Source: Ochotona curzoniae (Eukaryota; Chordata; Mammalia; Lagomorpha; Ochotonidae). From it: a DNA stretch of 64,000 bases. Positions 1 through 12,838 of this stretch are shown piece after piece. Location of the stretch: positions 6,634,001 through 6,698,000 of the forward strand of contig NW_024467120.1 of NCBI RefSeq assembly GCF_017591425.1. Reading direction: 5' to 3'. Position 1 is the stretch's first letter; every line of letters begins with the position of its first letter. The position numbers and the translations under genes were made by a program. The notes under the pieces are model-generated. The model did not search any database. It was not told the DNA's origin and saw only the letters and a program-made list of their open reading frames with translations.

Positions 1-1838
1 TTCCAGCCAGGTTCTGGGAGGGTCTCAACCTTCCCGGCGAACACCAGCTGGATTCCCAATGTCTTCCTTTCTACAAGGGGGACCCACTGCCCTGATGGCA
101 AAGCAGCTGTGCCCCTGGGTATCCTGTTAACCAAGCTGATATATCTTTCTTCAGAGATTGCACACAAACCAGGAAATTGGAAAGCATTCTTTATTATAGT
201 ATTAGTTTTCTGATCACTCCCAGAAGAGAAAACCAGCATGTTTCCAATCAAACATTTTCTCTTCAACTGTTGTGGGCTGAGAGTCTGTCCCCATGGAACA
301 GAGCTGCTTAAAGCTTGAAACCATCGACAATTTGCGTGTAAGATCATGGAGAAATGACAGTAGGGTGGATGCCCTAAAACAGATGGGAAGAGGGTGGCCA
401 TAAACACTCTCAAAGACAAAAAAGATCTTCAGGGTCTTTGGGTCCGATTGGCCCAGGGCAGGACGTAGTTCTAGGAGTATGCATCTGTGAGCGTGATGAG
501 GAAAAGCACAGAAAACAGGGGGGGGAAATGAACAAGGAGAAGTAAAAGGATGTATTTCTTGAAAACACAGTAAAAGAGATATACAAAGAAGGCATCTCCA
601 TAGAGGCAGCAGCAGCACACGGTTCTGCAAGTACCAATGTAACGAAAATAAATGCAGCATACAAGCCTAATGAAGGACATTTCATGGCAGGTTGAAATCC
701 TAACTGATACAAATGAGGATCATTATCTTCCCTGGGCCCTCCTGCTCAGTGTAGCACAAGAACCATGCAAATAGAAGGAGATGACCAGGGCTGGAAGGGT
801 GGAATTATAACCTCACAACAGACGCAGGACTCTTACTGAAAAGCCACTGAGGATCTGAAGACTATCACACAGATGACACTTGACTGTCCCATCCAATGGT
901 AAATAATGTTTTGGGAACCACCCACAGCTCCTTCCTCCCAATGAGTGTAAAAAGTACTTCTGTAAGGCCTGGAATCTAAAGATGATTCCAAATATGATTC
1001 TCTCTCAGACACACCCCAAGCACACTCTCTTATTCTCATAAAGTGTCTACTATGTTCTAGCCATCACATTATGTCACATGCATTATTCATCTAATCCCAT
1101 CCACATAGGAGACAGGTGTACCCCCTACACTATCACCTTCAGGCACCCTTGTACTTCTGGAAGCCACAGAGAAAGAGCCCTTCAGAGTAACAGTTTAACT
1201 GTACTCGTGCAGTTTTGCCACCAGTCCAACACAAATCCCCAGTGCTTTGGTCTTCCTGGTTAGAAAACTGGGGTGCTCAGAGCCAGCAGGAATCAGTAGA
1301 TGAAGAAAAGTGGAGAAGGAAAAGTTTTCCTCCACTGGCAGGCCTAGAACCAGGCCTAGAACACATCCATGGGTACACTATGACACATTGGAGATTGGAA
1401 AGACACTACTAAACATATATTAAATCCCCTCCATACTGTGGTGTCCAGGACTCGACAATAAGTTAAATACACTTACTGGGTTGCTAAGTACACTGAGGGG
1501 AATTATCCATCAGTGGATCTTTTCAATACATTGTTGGAGGTATAGGGTCATTAGAGGGATGCAATGAGATTGCAGAAACAGGGAGTTGAGCTAGGTTTTG
1601 GGGAATCGTGAGCAAGAGAAACTCCTTTGAATAGGTAATTCAGGGCCTGAATTGAGGAGCAGGACACAGAGCAAGGAAAAGTGAAATAATTTTCCTTACA
1701 CAAAGCAATCATAGCTTATGTATTTGAGCCATCGCAGCACATATATGCTTTGAGACGGGAGATACAAATCCAAGAATTATGGCTTCTCCCCTTCTTTCTC
1801 CCCTTCCGCCACCACCCCAGAAACAAGAAGGATAAACA
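1..1838. other. unassigned non-coding sequence
   Basis: No repeat, exon or RNA gene is recognised here. Open frames on both strands near 200-700 have no splice context or domain and are low-complexity (Phe/Cys/Ser/Leu rich). The sequence is of average composition and probably intergenic or intronic. Confidence 0.5.
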
Positions 1839-1840
1839 GA

Positions 1841-2176
1841 GCCTGGCCACATGGCCTAGCGGCAAAAGTCCTCACCTTGAGCGTGCCAGGATCCCATATG
1901 GGTGCCGGTTCTAATCCTGGGAGCTTCACTTCCCATCCAGCTCCCTGCTTGTTGCCGGGGAAGCAGACGAGGACAGCCCAAAGCTTTGGGACCCTGCATC
2001 CACGTGGGAGACCCGGAAGAGGTTCCTAGTCCCAGGCTTCGGATCAGCATAGCACCAGCCGTTGCGCTCACTTGGGGAGTGAATCATCATTGGATGGAAG
2101 ATCTTCCTCTCTGTCTCTCTTCCTCTCTATATATCTGACTTTGTAATAAAAATAATAAATAAATCTTTAAAACAAA
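1841..2176 (+). mobile_element. CSINE (lagomorph C repeat), full length, pika type
   Basis: Lagomorph C repeats are RNA polymerase III SINEs derived from a tRNA and mobilised by L1. Visible parts in order: a tRNA-like head with an A-box-like tggcctagcgg near 1852, a B-box ggttctaatcc near 1908, a GC-rich body (ctgcttgttgccggggaagc; gtgggagacccggaagagg), a pyrimidine run (ctctctgtctctcttcctc) and an A-rich tail (ataataaataaatctttaa). Flanking direct repeats gataaacaga (1831-1840) and gataaataga (2179-2188) look like the target-site duplication, with one mismatch. The family definition applies to the other CSINE entries as well. Confidence 0.93.
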
Positions 2177-2181
2177 AGATA

Positions 2182-2300
2182 AATAGAAAATTTGGAAGCA
2201 AGGATCACATCCACTTTTCCCTAACCCTTGATCCATCCCACTCTGATCAACTATGTTAACATCATCTAAAATTAAAAAGAAATTAAAAAGAAAAAATCCA
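2182..2300 (+). mobile_element. L1 3'-end fragment (older lagomorph type)
   Basis: The segment ttccctaacccttgatcc...cccactctgatcaac followed by an A-rich tail (attaaaaagaaattaaaaag) matches, on the opposite strand, the left end of the composite element at 45128-46411. It is therefore the 3' terminus of a shared retroelement family. Only about 120 bp remain. It sits directly behind the CSINE tail. Confidence 0.6.
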
Positions 2301-3435
2301 AGCACTATTGGAGTATAATTTTAATACAGTGGTAGTATGGAATGAGGAAGATATGGGCAATTCACTGGGAAGGGGTATTCTACACTAAGGAGCTAAGGGC
2401 TTATTTTGTAGCTATACTTGAGTCTCTTAGAAGGGGATGATTTAATCATGTATGTTTTAGATTCATTATTCTGCTAGAAATATAAGATGATTTGGAGGCA
2501 AGACTAAAAGAAGGAAGAAAAGCTGAAATGCTAACTCTAAAAGAAAAACCATGATGGATCTCGGTGAGGGTGCTAGGCCCAGAAAATAGACCCAGACAGG
2601 AGGCACATTTCTGAGGTTGAATGATCCAATTGATTTGATATGAGGAAACTTACAAAATCTTAGTAATTAATTTAAAAATATATAAACAAAACAAAACAAA
2701 TTCTTAGAGCTTGAAAATAATGAGCACAGAATGAGAAGAAACTATGAAAGATAATGAACCTAGGTTAGTTTGTTGAATTGGGGGAATCCAGTGGTATTTC
2801 AACTTGGAGATGATCCGTGTTTATGTGGACACACAAGTTCAAGGTTGAAAGTAGGCATAGAGCTAGAAAAACTGGGACGTGTGTTCTCATCATATAAGAG
2901 ACAAACAGGGGCTATGGTTGAGATTTTCCAGATTAAGAAGAAAGACGGAAACAGATGGAACTCAGAAGTTCATCTCTTTTTAAGGGAGGCCTAAGGGAAA
3001 AAAGGCCATTAAAGAAAGGGAAGAATCCAGAACTGCAGTGCCATGGAAGCCAAAGAATTTGAACTTCAAGAAAAACAGGTGAATCAAATACACCCCCAAA
3101 AGACAAGTCAGCTAATTAACTAAAGTCAAAGTCCCCGTGGAACTTACAGCCATAGGGAAGTAGAAACTAGATAGCAAAGGTCAAAGAAATGAAAGATATC
3201 AAGAGAAACCAGGCAGCTGAGAATCAGGAGAAGTTTGGCTGTGATGAGGAGGACTGCAAAGACCAGAACAACGGGTTAGTTGAATTTTCTGTTTCTTTTT
3301 TGGTTTTGTTTCTTAAGAGCAGGAGAGACTTATGAATGAGATCACGGATATAGATCAGGAGGAAGAGGGAATAATTTGTAACACAAGATATAGAAATGAT
3401 GTTATGTCTGGAAGGAGTCGCTTTATGATACAGTG
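2301..3435. other. unassigned non-coding sequence
   Basis: A/G-rich single-copy sequence with an (AAAAC)n-like patch near 2685-2700. No repeat or gene recognised. Confidence 0.45.
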
Positions 3436-3773
3436 TGGGCCCAGTGCAGTGATATAGCAAGCTAATCCTCCACCTGTGGCACCGGCACCTGATATGGACA
3501 ATGATGTAAGTCCTGTCTGCTCCATTTCCAAATCAGCTCCCTGCTAATGTCCTGGGAAAGCAGCAGGTAATGATCCAGGGCCTTAAGTCCCTGCACCCAC
3601 ATGGGAGACCTGGCAGTAGTTCCTGGCTCCCAGTTCAGATCAGCCCAACTCTGGCCATTTCAGCCATTTGGGAGGGGGGTGAACCAGCAGATGCAAGATC
3701 TCTTAGTCTCTCTCTCTCTCTCTCTCTCTGTATCTCTGACTTTCAAATAAAATAAATGAATATTTTCAAAGAC
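3436..3773 (+). mobile_element. CSINE, near full length, older type
   Basis: Head gggcccagtgcagtgatat, body ctgggaaagcagcaggtaat and cacatgggagacctggcag, then a (CT)n run at about 3708-3729 and the tail ctgactttcaaataaaataa. The tail type and divergence are those of an older subfamily than the copy at 1841. Confidence 0.9.
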
Positions 3774-5118
3774 ACAATGTAAGGGAGAGGAAATTGGAAA
3801 AGCTCCTTTCTGGTAGTAACCACTCCTCATCTTTTCCAATTCCTGGGTTAAAGTATAAGTAGATGTTCATTTATCTGCGTCATATATTAACAAATAAATG
3901 AAGTCAAATAATGTGGTATATGTGTTGCTCAATAGATAGGATGGATGCTTCAATAGAATTCCCCTGCCTCATGACACACACCTTCTTTAAAACTTGGAAT
4001 ACCAAATTCTCAGAATCTTTAGCTCCTCAGTGTCCATGCTGCATTACAGAGACATGCAACAACTAGCCCACTCCATGATCCAAGTGTGTTCTTCCTATTA
4101 GTGGTCACATTATATACAAGGGATCAAACAGGTACTCGGCTGTACACACACTTGTCCTAGCCCTGTCCATATTCCTCTTCAAACAGTTGCTCCTTGGTGA
4201 CGCATTGGGCACAGAGATGCACAGACATTAGGCTCGTCCATCTATGGGAGGAAGTATTGTTGGAAGAAGACTGTGCAGAACGCATAGGAAGCTCATGGCA
4301 ACCTAAGTGAGGAATTCTGGAATCCTGCAAAGAGATGGCTCAATCTAGAACAGGAAATGCCAGCTCTAAGTGAAAGTATCACCTTTGCCCCACATTTCCC
4401 ACCCCGAATGACGGTTCCATGTAGCAGAAGCCAGAATGGTGCTCCTTAAAGCACAGGGTTCAGGATGGCAGCAACTCTTGCCTAAAGCTTAGTGAGGGCC
4501 CAGTGCAGTGACTTCTATTTCCTCAATGAAACACAGAAAAGCTAACGTTATTGGCCGACATTGAAGTGGAGTGACCTTCCATCCAAGGCATCAGAGCAGC
4601 ATGATGGGCTGCATTATTGTAAGTGTTAGAAAATACAGAATGCAATAAATTTGCCAGGAAAGTATGCCTCTTCACCTGCTGTAGAACCAGTCACCAGGGA
4701 AGCAGATATGGCTTGGGCCTGACATTGATTTCATACCTCACAAATCCCCAGTCTGAGTTCAGCTGACACTAATGGCCAAGAGCAAGGGGGTGCCTAGAGA
4801 GTGCAGAAAGCACATGTATATATGCGTGTATGTATATATGTGTACATATATAAATGTTTGTATATACATATAAATACATATAAAACACTTTCCAAGAAAA
4901 TGAAGTGCTTCAGAAAGAACAAAGATAACACGAATTAAAAAACTGAGCGATGAAGAAATACAAGTTATACAATTTTTAAAAATATTTGTGCAGATATGTA
5001 AAATTTTCACAACACCAATTTCAGGATATTTCAATGGCTCTTATTGCGTATTATACTTGAACATGGACTGAATAATGCTTGTTAAAGTAACAGGGTTCTA
5101 AAGGCCTTTTTGACAGTT
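3774..5118. other. unassigned sequence with an AT-rich dinucleotide patch
   Basis: No gene or clear repeat. An impure (TA/CA)n patch runs from about 4811 to 4885. A short SINE-head-like string (gagggcccagtgcagtgact, about 4494) has no SINE body behind it. Confidence 0.45.
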
Positions 5119-5242
5119 AATTTTCTATAAAGGATTCTGAAATCCTATTATCTACATTTTATCACTATGGCACTAAAATATGTCGCAGTTAAGCGAGTAC
5201 ACGCTGAGCAGGTAGCAGAACTGGAAATGGTACCCAGTATTT
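5119..5242 (-). mobile_element. MIR fragment
   Basis: The segment cattttatcactatggcact...gcagttaagcgagtacacgctgagcaggtagcagaactggaa follows the reverse strand of the mammalian MIR core (attttacagatgaggaaactg... gttaag... agcaggtggcagagc). It is ancient and strongly diverged. Confidence 0.5.
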
Positions 5243-6869
5243 TATCCTTCCTGCTAACTCATACATCTTGCCAACTACAGGCGCTTCTACTCACTTGAAT
5301 CTACTTTTGATTCGGGGCTGTTAAAGTCTTGATCGCTGGCCAGTTAGTAACCTCCGTTTAGTACTAACTACGCATGGGATTTTGTTAAGTCATTTCCTTG
5401 TAAGAATGAGGAGGGTGGGAAGAGTGGAACTAGAAACTATAGAAGAAACCATGCTACTCTGAAAACAGAACAACTTGTGACATGTCATCCAAAGTGCTAT
5501 ATATCTATAAAAGGAAATATTGGATTGGAGAAGAAGGTAGTTAGGGAGACGCTCAAGAAGGATTCAGGCAAGTTCACACAGCATGTAGTCTTACGTTATA
5601 GACATTTTCTGCATGTGCCACCTTCTCCTTATCCTCTTTTTGCAAGTATTTACAGGGTACTTTGTTCCTGGGCCTATAAATAAGCACTTGATTTCCCCCC
5701 TCCTAAATTCTAAAGGTAATGGCTAGTTCTCATATTTTGGTGCCCTTCCATAGTGCATAGCAATGTTTTGCTTTGGTAGCTGCTTAGCACACTGTTAATG
5801 AAGGGAAAAAAAGGTATTTTGGATGGCATCATTAGGCCTCTGAAGCATTCTCTAACAGAGCCAAGCCTTCCTCTCAACATTAGGTCAGTCCCTTGGGCCC
5901 CCGTTGAGGACATAGAACTGTTTGGGATGAATTACGGGTGTATGCCAACAGCTGTTCTCATCTCACAAGCCAAACGAAGGGTTGTGTGTTAAGGAAAACT
6001 TGCGGTTGGTATTAAAACAAAACACGTACAGACCCATCTTACGTTACACTAGGACTACAAGAAGCATGATACATGATATTTCAACAAGCCAAAAAGATTT
6101 CCAAGAAAAAAATATCTTCTGATATTTATTGAGACTATATGGGAAACTTTCACAGTGAACTTGAACCCAGAGAAAAGCCATTGGTTGTACAGTAAAAAAG
6201 CAAGGACCAGATAGTTAAAAAGCATCGTGTGCACTGGCAGGCATGAAGTAACAGTATTCCAATGTGTTTTGCTTCTAAACTAAAGCACAGAAGTAGCTTT
6301 CTACCATCACATGCAAATGCTTCCTGGGAAATAGCCGGGTTTACATTATTGCCCAGATGTGGGCAATCTGCCTTCCAGAATTCAGGGTGCATCCTGACAG
6401 CAGGTCAGAGCCCCACAAGGGTTAATTCTGCAAACAGCCACTGTCTTATACAGATGGAGACAGAGCGCCGTCATCAATGTTTAATCAATCAATAGGCATT
6501 TATGCCTCTGCTACAACGTTTACATTGCCTTCCATCTGGAGTGAGCACAGGAATAAGGAAGAGAGCCTGTCAAAGCCAAATTACTCCTTGTTAGCTTTGC
6601 CCCTGTCATTTCAGTTCAGCTTAGTACATGTTAATCTTTTTTATGACTTAAATAAAGCAATAGAAAGAGATTATACTTTAACCCTCTTGTGGATTTCTCA
6701 AACACTTTCATCTAAACCCAACAATTTAGACCAAGCTCTGGAACGAGCTGTCAGAGCCCTGTCTCATAACTGGATCAGATAATTGGCCAGTTACTTCATA
6801 GGTTCCATTTATTTAACAATTCTGTTAAAGCCCATAGTTGAGATTTCTCAAATGTTTCCTCATCCCTTC
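5243..6869. other. unassigned non-coding sequence
   Basis: No repeat or exon recognised. Several short open frames on both strands lack any recognisable domain. Confidence 0.45.
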
Positions 6870-7037
6870 AGAGGGAACACATGGACTCCACTGACCTTGC
6901 AGCCTGTAGATCCCAACAATGTACTAACTTCCCTAAGACTCAATTTCCTCACTTGCAAAATGGTTGCACTAGTACCTGTCCCATGAGATGCTGTGAAGAT
7001 TAAATGAAGCATACAGTATGCCAGGCATTTAGGGGCC
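6870..7037 (+). mobile_element. MIR element
   Basis: The line ctcaatttcctcacttgcaa, the following aaatggttgcactagtacct and gatgctgtgaagattaaatg match the MIR core (ctcagtttcctcatctgtaa / aaatgg / gtgaggattaaatga). It is an ancient mammalian SINE copy, clear in its 3' half. Confidence 0.8.
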
Positions 7038-7571
7038 ACTTGAGTTACGGCCCTGTCCTCCCCTCACCGCCAAACAGCATCGTCTGTTCTCTGCGCTTAG
7101 ACCAGAGCGAGCATTGTTACATGTTTGCTTATTTTCCTAAACTCTGACTTGTTCAGTCACAAATTCAAAGCGTGGTGTAGAAGAGACCAACTCATATCTT
7201 CTGGAGATAACTTCTTGCTAAAAAGAGGGAAAAATGCAGGTAAATATGTTTAGTTGAACACCAGGGAGAAAAATTATTTTGATAAAATATTGTATAGCAT
7301 TATTAATTATTATATTGGTTTCATGATTACCCATCCTGGGGTGAGAGTGGGGAAAGGACAGTGAAATTCCTTTTTTCCTCATTAAAATAAATGAGACAGA
7401 GAAGTGTGTGTTACCTATGTGAGTGTTTCCAAAACCTGAGGAACTTCCCTTCATACGGTTTCACAGGATGGAGGCTTCCTCCTTAGCAGGCTCTGTCTGT
7501 GTCACCGAGATTCTTTCATTCCTGCTCCCAAATTAAGGACTTTCGAGGGGGCAGGCATTCATTCAGTGAGG
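7038..7571. other. unassigned non-coding sequence
   Basis: AT-rich single-copy sequence; nothing recognised. Confidence 0.45.
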
Positions 7572-7850
7572 CAATTAAGAAGTTGGTCAGAGTCCTGTAT
7601 CAGAGTTCACGGATTCAATTCCCAACTCCACTTCTGATCCCAGATTTCTGCTATGGAAAACCCATGGAGGCAATGGTGATAGCCCAGTTAGGTCTCTGCA
7701 ATACACATGGAAATCTCAGTTTGATTTGTAGGCTTGGGGTTTGGGTACAGCCCAGCTCAGGCTAACACAGGGATTCAGTAAGTGAACCAGCATACAGAAG
7801 AGCTCTCTTTCTCTCTCTCTCTCTCTCAATCAATCAATGTTTAAATTATG
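7572..7850 (+). mobile_element. CSINE, strongly diverged
   Basis: It keeps the SINE order: tRNA-like head (agttggtcagagtcctgtat), a B-box-like gattcaattcccaactccac, gaaccagcatacagaagagc, a (CT)n run at 7803-7828 and a tail of the form (caat)n. The central body is eroded, so this is an old insertion. Confidence 0.75.
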
Positions 7851-8084
7851 CATGGACTTCAAAATTAAATAAATGCATAAAGGCCCCAAAGGAAGAGTCC
7901 CCAGCTTCCTGTGTGTTCAGTGCCGTCACCAACTGTGGACAGAACACTGCAGGTGTTCAAGTCTCCAAGGCAATGTAAGGTAGTTTAAGGTAATAAATAG
8001 TAGCCATTCTCATTGTCACAATTAATATTATTTACAACTGATAGATCATAACTGTATGCCTTTGACATACAGGTTGAAAATATC

Positions 8085-8388
8085 CATTATCTAAAACACT
8101 TGAGAACAGAAATATTTGATTTCATATTTTTTCTCTGTTTGTAATGTTTCATGTACATACTAAGATTTTTGTGGGCCTGGGACCCACATCTAAACACAAA
8201 AATTCACTGATGATACAAAGAACTTGAAGGCACTTATCCACAGTGGTGTGTGTGTGTGTTTGCCTATCAAAATGCAGGCACACAACCTATCACATAAAGT
8301 CAAGTGGAGAATTTTCCACTCATGATAAGATATTAGCATTCAAGAATTTCAGATCTGGGATGCTTTCAGATTATAGTTTGGCGTAATG
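8085..8388 (+). mobile_element. non-autonomous TcMar-Tigger-like DNA transposon
   Basis: The left end acaggttgaaaatatccatt, the internal tgggacccacatctaaacac and caagtggagaattttccact, and the right end gggatgctttcagatta follow a short palindromic mammalian DNA element. Its human copies begin acaggttgagtatcccttat and carry the same internal words in the same order. It has no coding capacity; the exact family name is left open. A (GT)n of eight units lies at 8247-8262. Confidence 0.7.
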
Positions 8389-11211
8389 TACACAAATAGA
8401 GCGCAAATTGAATAAAGCTTTTTAAAAAAATAGCCATCACCTCACTTTTTGATCATATGGTAAGATATGTACGCACCCATTAGGATCACGTTAAAGTCAG
8501 TAGATACTAATGAGTAATGAAAAGAGATTCACTCCCACACCAGGCCAACCCATGGAAAATTGAGCTGTATTTCACAATCCCAACCACCCACATACTCAGC
8601 TTCCTGCCCTCTGCATTTTCTACTTTGTTTTCAGGCTGTTATACCTCCAAACCAGCCTATCCCATGTTACACGCTCAACCTGTTGCTTTCATCTACCTTC
8701 AACTTTGCATCAGCATAAGACAATTTTTTAATCCTTCTGTATTAAGAAATCAAGCAGCAGATTCTGAATATGCAGACATTTTTATGCATGCGGGTTCCCA
8801 CATGGCTATTCACAGTGTGAAATCAAACCTATGGAGGCCCAGTCATCCTGCTTTCACTTCCGCTGGGCCCTCCTGAAAGTTGCAAAGACTGACAGAGTAT
8901 AGCCAGTGACATTCACCCTGCAGGACAGGGTCACACAAAATATCACACTTCCAATTTTTTCTTTAAATCCATTTATGTTACACTTTCAGCTCCACTCCCC
9001 TGGTGAGTAGAAAAGTCCACATCAGACATCACTGGGGCTGTGCGCCTGCCCGGCCCCCTCACTCATCTGTGGGTCACATAAACTCTCTAGGTAGCAGGTG
9101 GCACTGAACATTGGACGATCTCACTGCTCAGGAGAGCCTGGGGAGGAGGGGGACACAAAAGACCCCCTGGGGTCTCCACAATCCTGGCGCTTTGGGATCT
9201 CACAGCTCAGCTGCTTCTACTTTATTTATTGATAGGACACAGAAAGTCCTTCTGAAAACCCTTGGCAAGCAGAAAGTGTTCTTTCTCCCCCATGCATCAG
9301 GCAGACCTCCCATCTTGACTGTGCTCCTTCCTCGTGGTCTCCCACTGGAGGACAAGCTCCCCACTGCAGGACAAGCTCCCCACTGCCAATGAAACTCATC
9401 TACCTCCAGCCCCGATCAGGCCAGAGTTGAGTATTCCTGCTGTCCATGCCCTCCAAAGCCCCCTGGCCTTCCCCCTCCTTCTCGAGGATTCCCTGATGTC
9501 AACCAGAGCTTAGCCTTCCAAAGACAGGGAAGAGCTTTTACTTCTGAGGTAGAATGGGGTAAACCCATGATTTGTGTTAGGACTAGGACAGACGGAAGTG
9601 GCTTAGAGAAGGAAGCAAAGCTGAAACTTGCTCAGGTCTCATCAACAAGCAGTAGATGAGAGCTGCCCTTGACTACCTTGGCTGGGAACTGGGAGGACCC
9701 TCTCTTCCCAACACAGGAGTCATGGGAACAGTAGTGAAGGTGCCATCTCTTGAGTGTGAGAACCAAGGAGCAGCCATGGGTGTTTCAGGGCAGTGCCCCT
9801 GTGTGCCTCCCACTCACCCCTCAAGGATTCTGGGCAGAGGATCACACGGGCTGGAGTAGGAGTGCAGGAAATGGAATATGCAAGATACAATAAAAGAGTC
9901 ATCAAACCAAGAGCGTAGCACAGATTTGTAAAACCAAGCTTGTCCCGCCTCTCAGCCTAAATTCCAACTGAATATTTAAAAGAGGTTATCCCAACGAGGA
10001 CCAAAGGGATGATCAGATTGGTGTCAGCAGGGGATACCCAGGAGAAAGTCTGACATTTGGTCACAGGACAGTGTTGGTACTCAAAGGCATCTTGAAGGAT
10101 TCCTGAGTACCAAGCAAAACAGAGCTCATGTTTACCAACAGAAACCAAAAAGCACACAGGCGACACACATGGCAAAGGAAAACCCAGAGGGTGCCGCAGC
10201 AGCCACACTGGCCAGGTGACCTTCCCAACTTTGTCAGGAACCATGGGGGACTCCTGAACAAGGACCCCACTGCTGGACATCCTGGAGATGTCCACCGTGA
10301 ACATGGACATGTTGACTGTGCCCTGATTGGCTGACTTGGCTGAGACAACTCCAGCTACACTTTGAAACCCCAGCAAAAGCCTCTTCATGATGTACAAAAG
10401 CAGTTCATCTTTGTAATCGACAGGGTATCCTGGTGTGGTGATTGAGATTGAACTTAAGCAAATGTTTATGGGAGCAGGAAGCAACGATTAACAAATTCAT
10501 TAATTCAATTACAGCACAGGGTAGTTCCTCAATATGTGTTTGTTGTGGCTGCTCCTGACGATAATTAAAATCCTGTTTATTGATGGCTGTGAGGTATAAT
10601 CATTTCATAACTGAGTCCTTGTGCCTTGATGAGATCTATCATTATCTGTAAATATTGACTAAGGCTGATACTCACACATATCATTGAAATTCGAGCTTCT
10701 AACATGCTAACGACAGAAATAACCAAATTGGGGTCTCCATCACACCAGCTGCTGGCCTTGTCAGAGGAGGTGCAGACACAATTCTTATCAATACATCTTT
10801 TGGTCATTTTCCAGATTTTACACACAATCTGGATTTCACTGGCAAAAGAAACTGTTCACAAGACTTCTGCTATTTCTTCATCATTTGATGACTTTGAGAT
10901 TTTTTTGTAGTGAAATCCGTCTCTTGAATCAGTCACCAGAATCCTCATGGAAAAAGGAGTGAATGCAAGAGCCTCTGGAAGGCTCAGCGGGCCCACGACA
11001 GCCCCAGTGCCACCTCCTGGAACTCCCTCAGCAGGCAAGAGTGGCAGCACTTGCTGCAGCGGAGACCTGTGTCCTGAGAGTGATGGAAATCATTGTTTTT
11101 CAAAATGTCAAATATCCAAGTGCCTAGTCACATTTGGATCCTGGGCAGAGTCCACATTCCATTCTACTCATGAGCAGTAACAGTGAAGGTATACAGCCAC
11201 TGGATTCTACC
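8389..11211. other. unassigned non-coding sequence with long open frames
   Basis: No recognised repeat or exon. It contains the longest open frame in the window (9957-10484, minus, 175 codons), which has no domain I recognise, and a 19-bp perfect-like tandem duplication at about 9342-9379 (ccactg[c/g]aggacaagctcc twice). The minus frame at 10577-10825 is likewise unassigned. Confidence 0.4.
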
Positions 11212-11600
11212 TGCCACACCCTCAGCCCACCACTGACCCTCCCAACACATCCCCACAGCCAATGCACACTGCAACACACAGTACATGGCACACATGCCAC
11301 GTGTACACCTTCAGTACACACCACACATAAAACACACCCCACACATAAAACACACTACACCATATCACAGTGCATGCACACACAACCTTAGCCTTACACA
11401 CAACATACACTGCACCATACCACAGTGCACGTCATGCACACACTGCTGTACATGCCTTACTCATCCACACATAAAACACACACTCCACATACAGCAAGCA
11501 CTATACCTACTACAAACACACATATACGTGTACCACTGACACAATACACACCCCATATGCTGCACAAACACACACACAGAGCATCATTCCGCAAGCACAT
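11212..11600. repeat. CA-rich degenerate tandem tract
   Basis: Almost 400 bp built of short imperfect units of the form cacaca/cacataaaacacac/catgcacacaca. Two longer internal repeats are visible: taaaacacac (about 11328 and 11347) and the pair caccatatcacagtgcatg / caccataccacagtgcacg (about 11359 and 11413). Strand asymmetry is strong: C and A on plus. Open frames here are compositional. Confidence 0.85.
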
Positions 11601-12204
11601 TGCACAAACCACAGACACTCACTCTGTATTTAACAACTTACCACATGGAAATGCATTATGGGATATAATTTGTGAGCCAGAGGAAATCAGACAGTAAATG
11701 TAAAAAACTCAATAAAACCTAAACTCAAACCCACAGTTTGCTCCAAGCTGCTTGCAGTACCAACAGTGCAAACAGAGCAGCTGAGGTGTTGGCACCCCAG
11801 GACTCTCAGGGAGCTGCTGTGAGCTTTGATTGGCTCTGCACAGAACTCTGAGGGGCCTGGCATGGTCTCCTCCATGGTCTGAGCAGGGGGCAAGGGCAGC
11901 CTGACCCCTGACTGCTCTCCTCTCTGGCTGACGAGCCCCCTCCTCTCCTCCCTAAGCAACCTCTTCTATTAAAGAGCGGGGAGTGAGTGCGGCGGGAAGC
12001 ACGAAGATAATCAAAACAGAATTCCTAGGGAAACACCAAATACTGAGCCTGGAATGCATTTGGGATGGAGAGAGTAATTTTCAAGATTATGTAGAAAGAA
12101 GGAGAAAGAAAGCAATTTTTCTGATTTCTTTCATCTTCTCAGGGACCAAACCTGAGGGGCTTGAACCTCAAATTATTTTTCTATAATGTAGATAAGCTTC
12201 TCAT
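11601..12204. other. unassigned non-coding sequence
   Basis: Nothing recognised; no repeat hallmarks and no exon-like pattern. Confidence 0.45.
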
Positions 12205-12466
12205 TCTGTGAGGTGCAGGTTAAGCCACGACCTGTGACTTTTGAGGCAGCATATGGCCAGTCTGAGTTCCAGCTGGTCCATTTCCAATCCAGCTCCCAAC
12301 TACTGCACCCGGAAAAGCAGTAGAAGACAGTGCAAGTCCCCAGGACCCTGCACCCATATGGCAATCTTGTTCCAGTCTCCTGGGCTCAGCCTGGTCCAGC
12401 CCCAGTTGTGGCAGCCATGCAGGGAGTGAATCAGCAGATCTAAGTTAATCTATTTCTTAAGAAACA
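12205..12466 (+). mobile_element. CSINE, diverged
   Basis: The words catttccaatccagctcccaa, ggaaaagcagtagaagacag, ccctgcacccatatggcaat and gtgaatcagcagatctaag appear in SINE order. The head is weak and the tail is short. It is 56 bp upstream of another plus-strand CSINE. Confidence 0.82.
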
Positions 12467-12521
12467 TGTAGAAAATCGTGTTTTATCAGGAAAAATTTAA
12501 ACAAAAAAAATGGCACAATAA

Positions 12522-12838
12522 ATGGCACAATGGTGGAGCAGGCTAAGCCTCCACCTGTGGCACTGGCACCCTCTATAGGTGCCAGTTCATATCCTGGCTG
12601 TTGCATTTCCCATCCAGGTCCCTGTTTATGATGTGGGAAAACAGCAGAGGATGACCCAAGTGCTTGGGCCTCAGTACCCATGTGGGAGAGCCAGAGGAGG
12701 CTCCTCACTCCTGGCGTTAGATCATCCCAGCTCTGTCGTGGTCATTTGCAAGGTAAATCAGAGGATGGAAGATCTCTCTCTCTCCTTCTCTCTATAACTC
12801 TGTGTTCCAAATACAATTAAATAAACATTTTTTTGAAG
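12522..12838 (+). mobile_element. CSINE, full length
   Basis: Head ggcacaatggtggagcaggc, body cctccacctgtggcactggc, the B-box-like ggtgccagttcatatcctgg, tgggagagccagaggaggct, a (CT)n run near 12773-12793 and an A-rich tail ending taaataaacattttttt. Old subfamily. Confidence 0.9.

Noticed and set aside
4485..4520. SINE head gagggcccagtgcagtgact
   Set aside because: No B-box, body or tail follows; too short to call.
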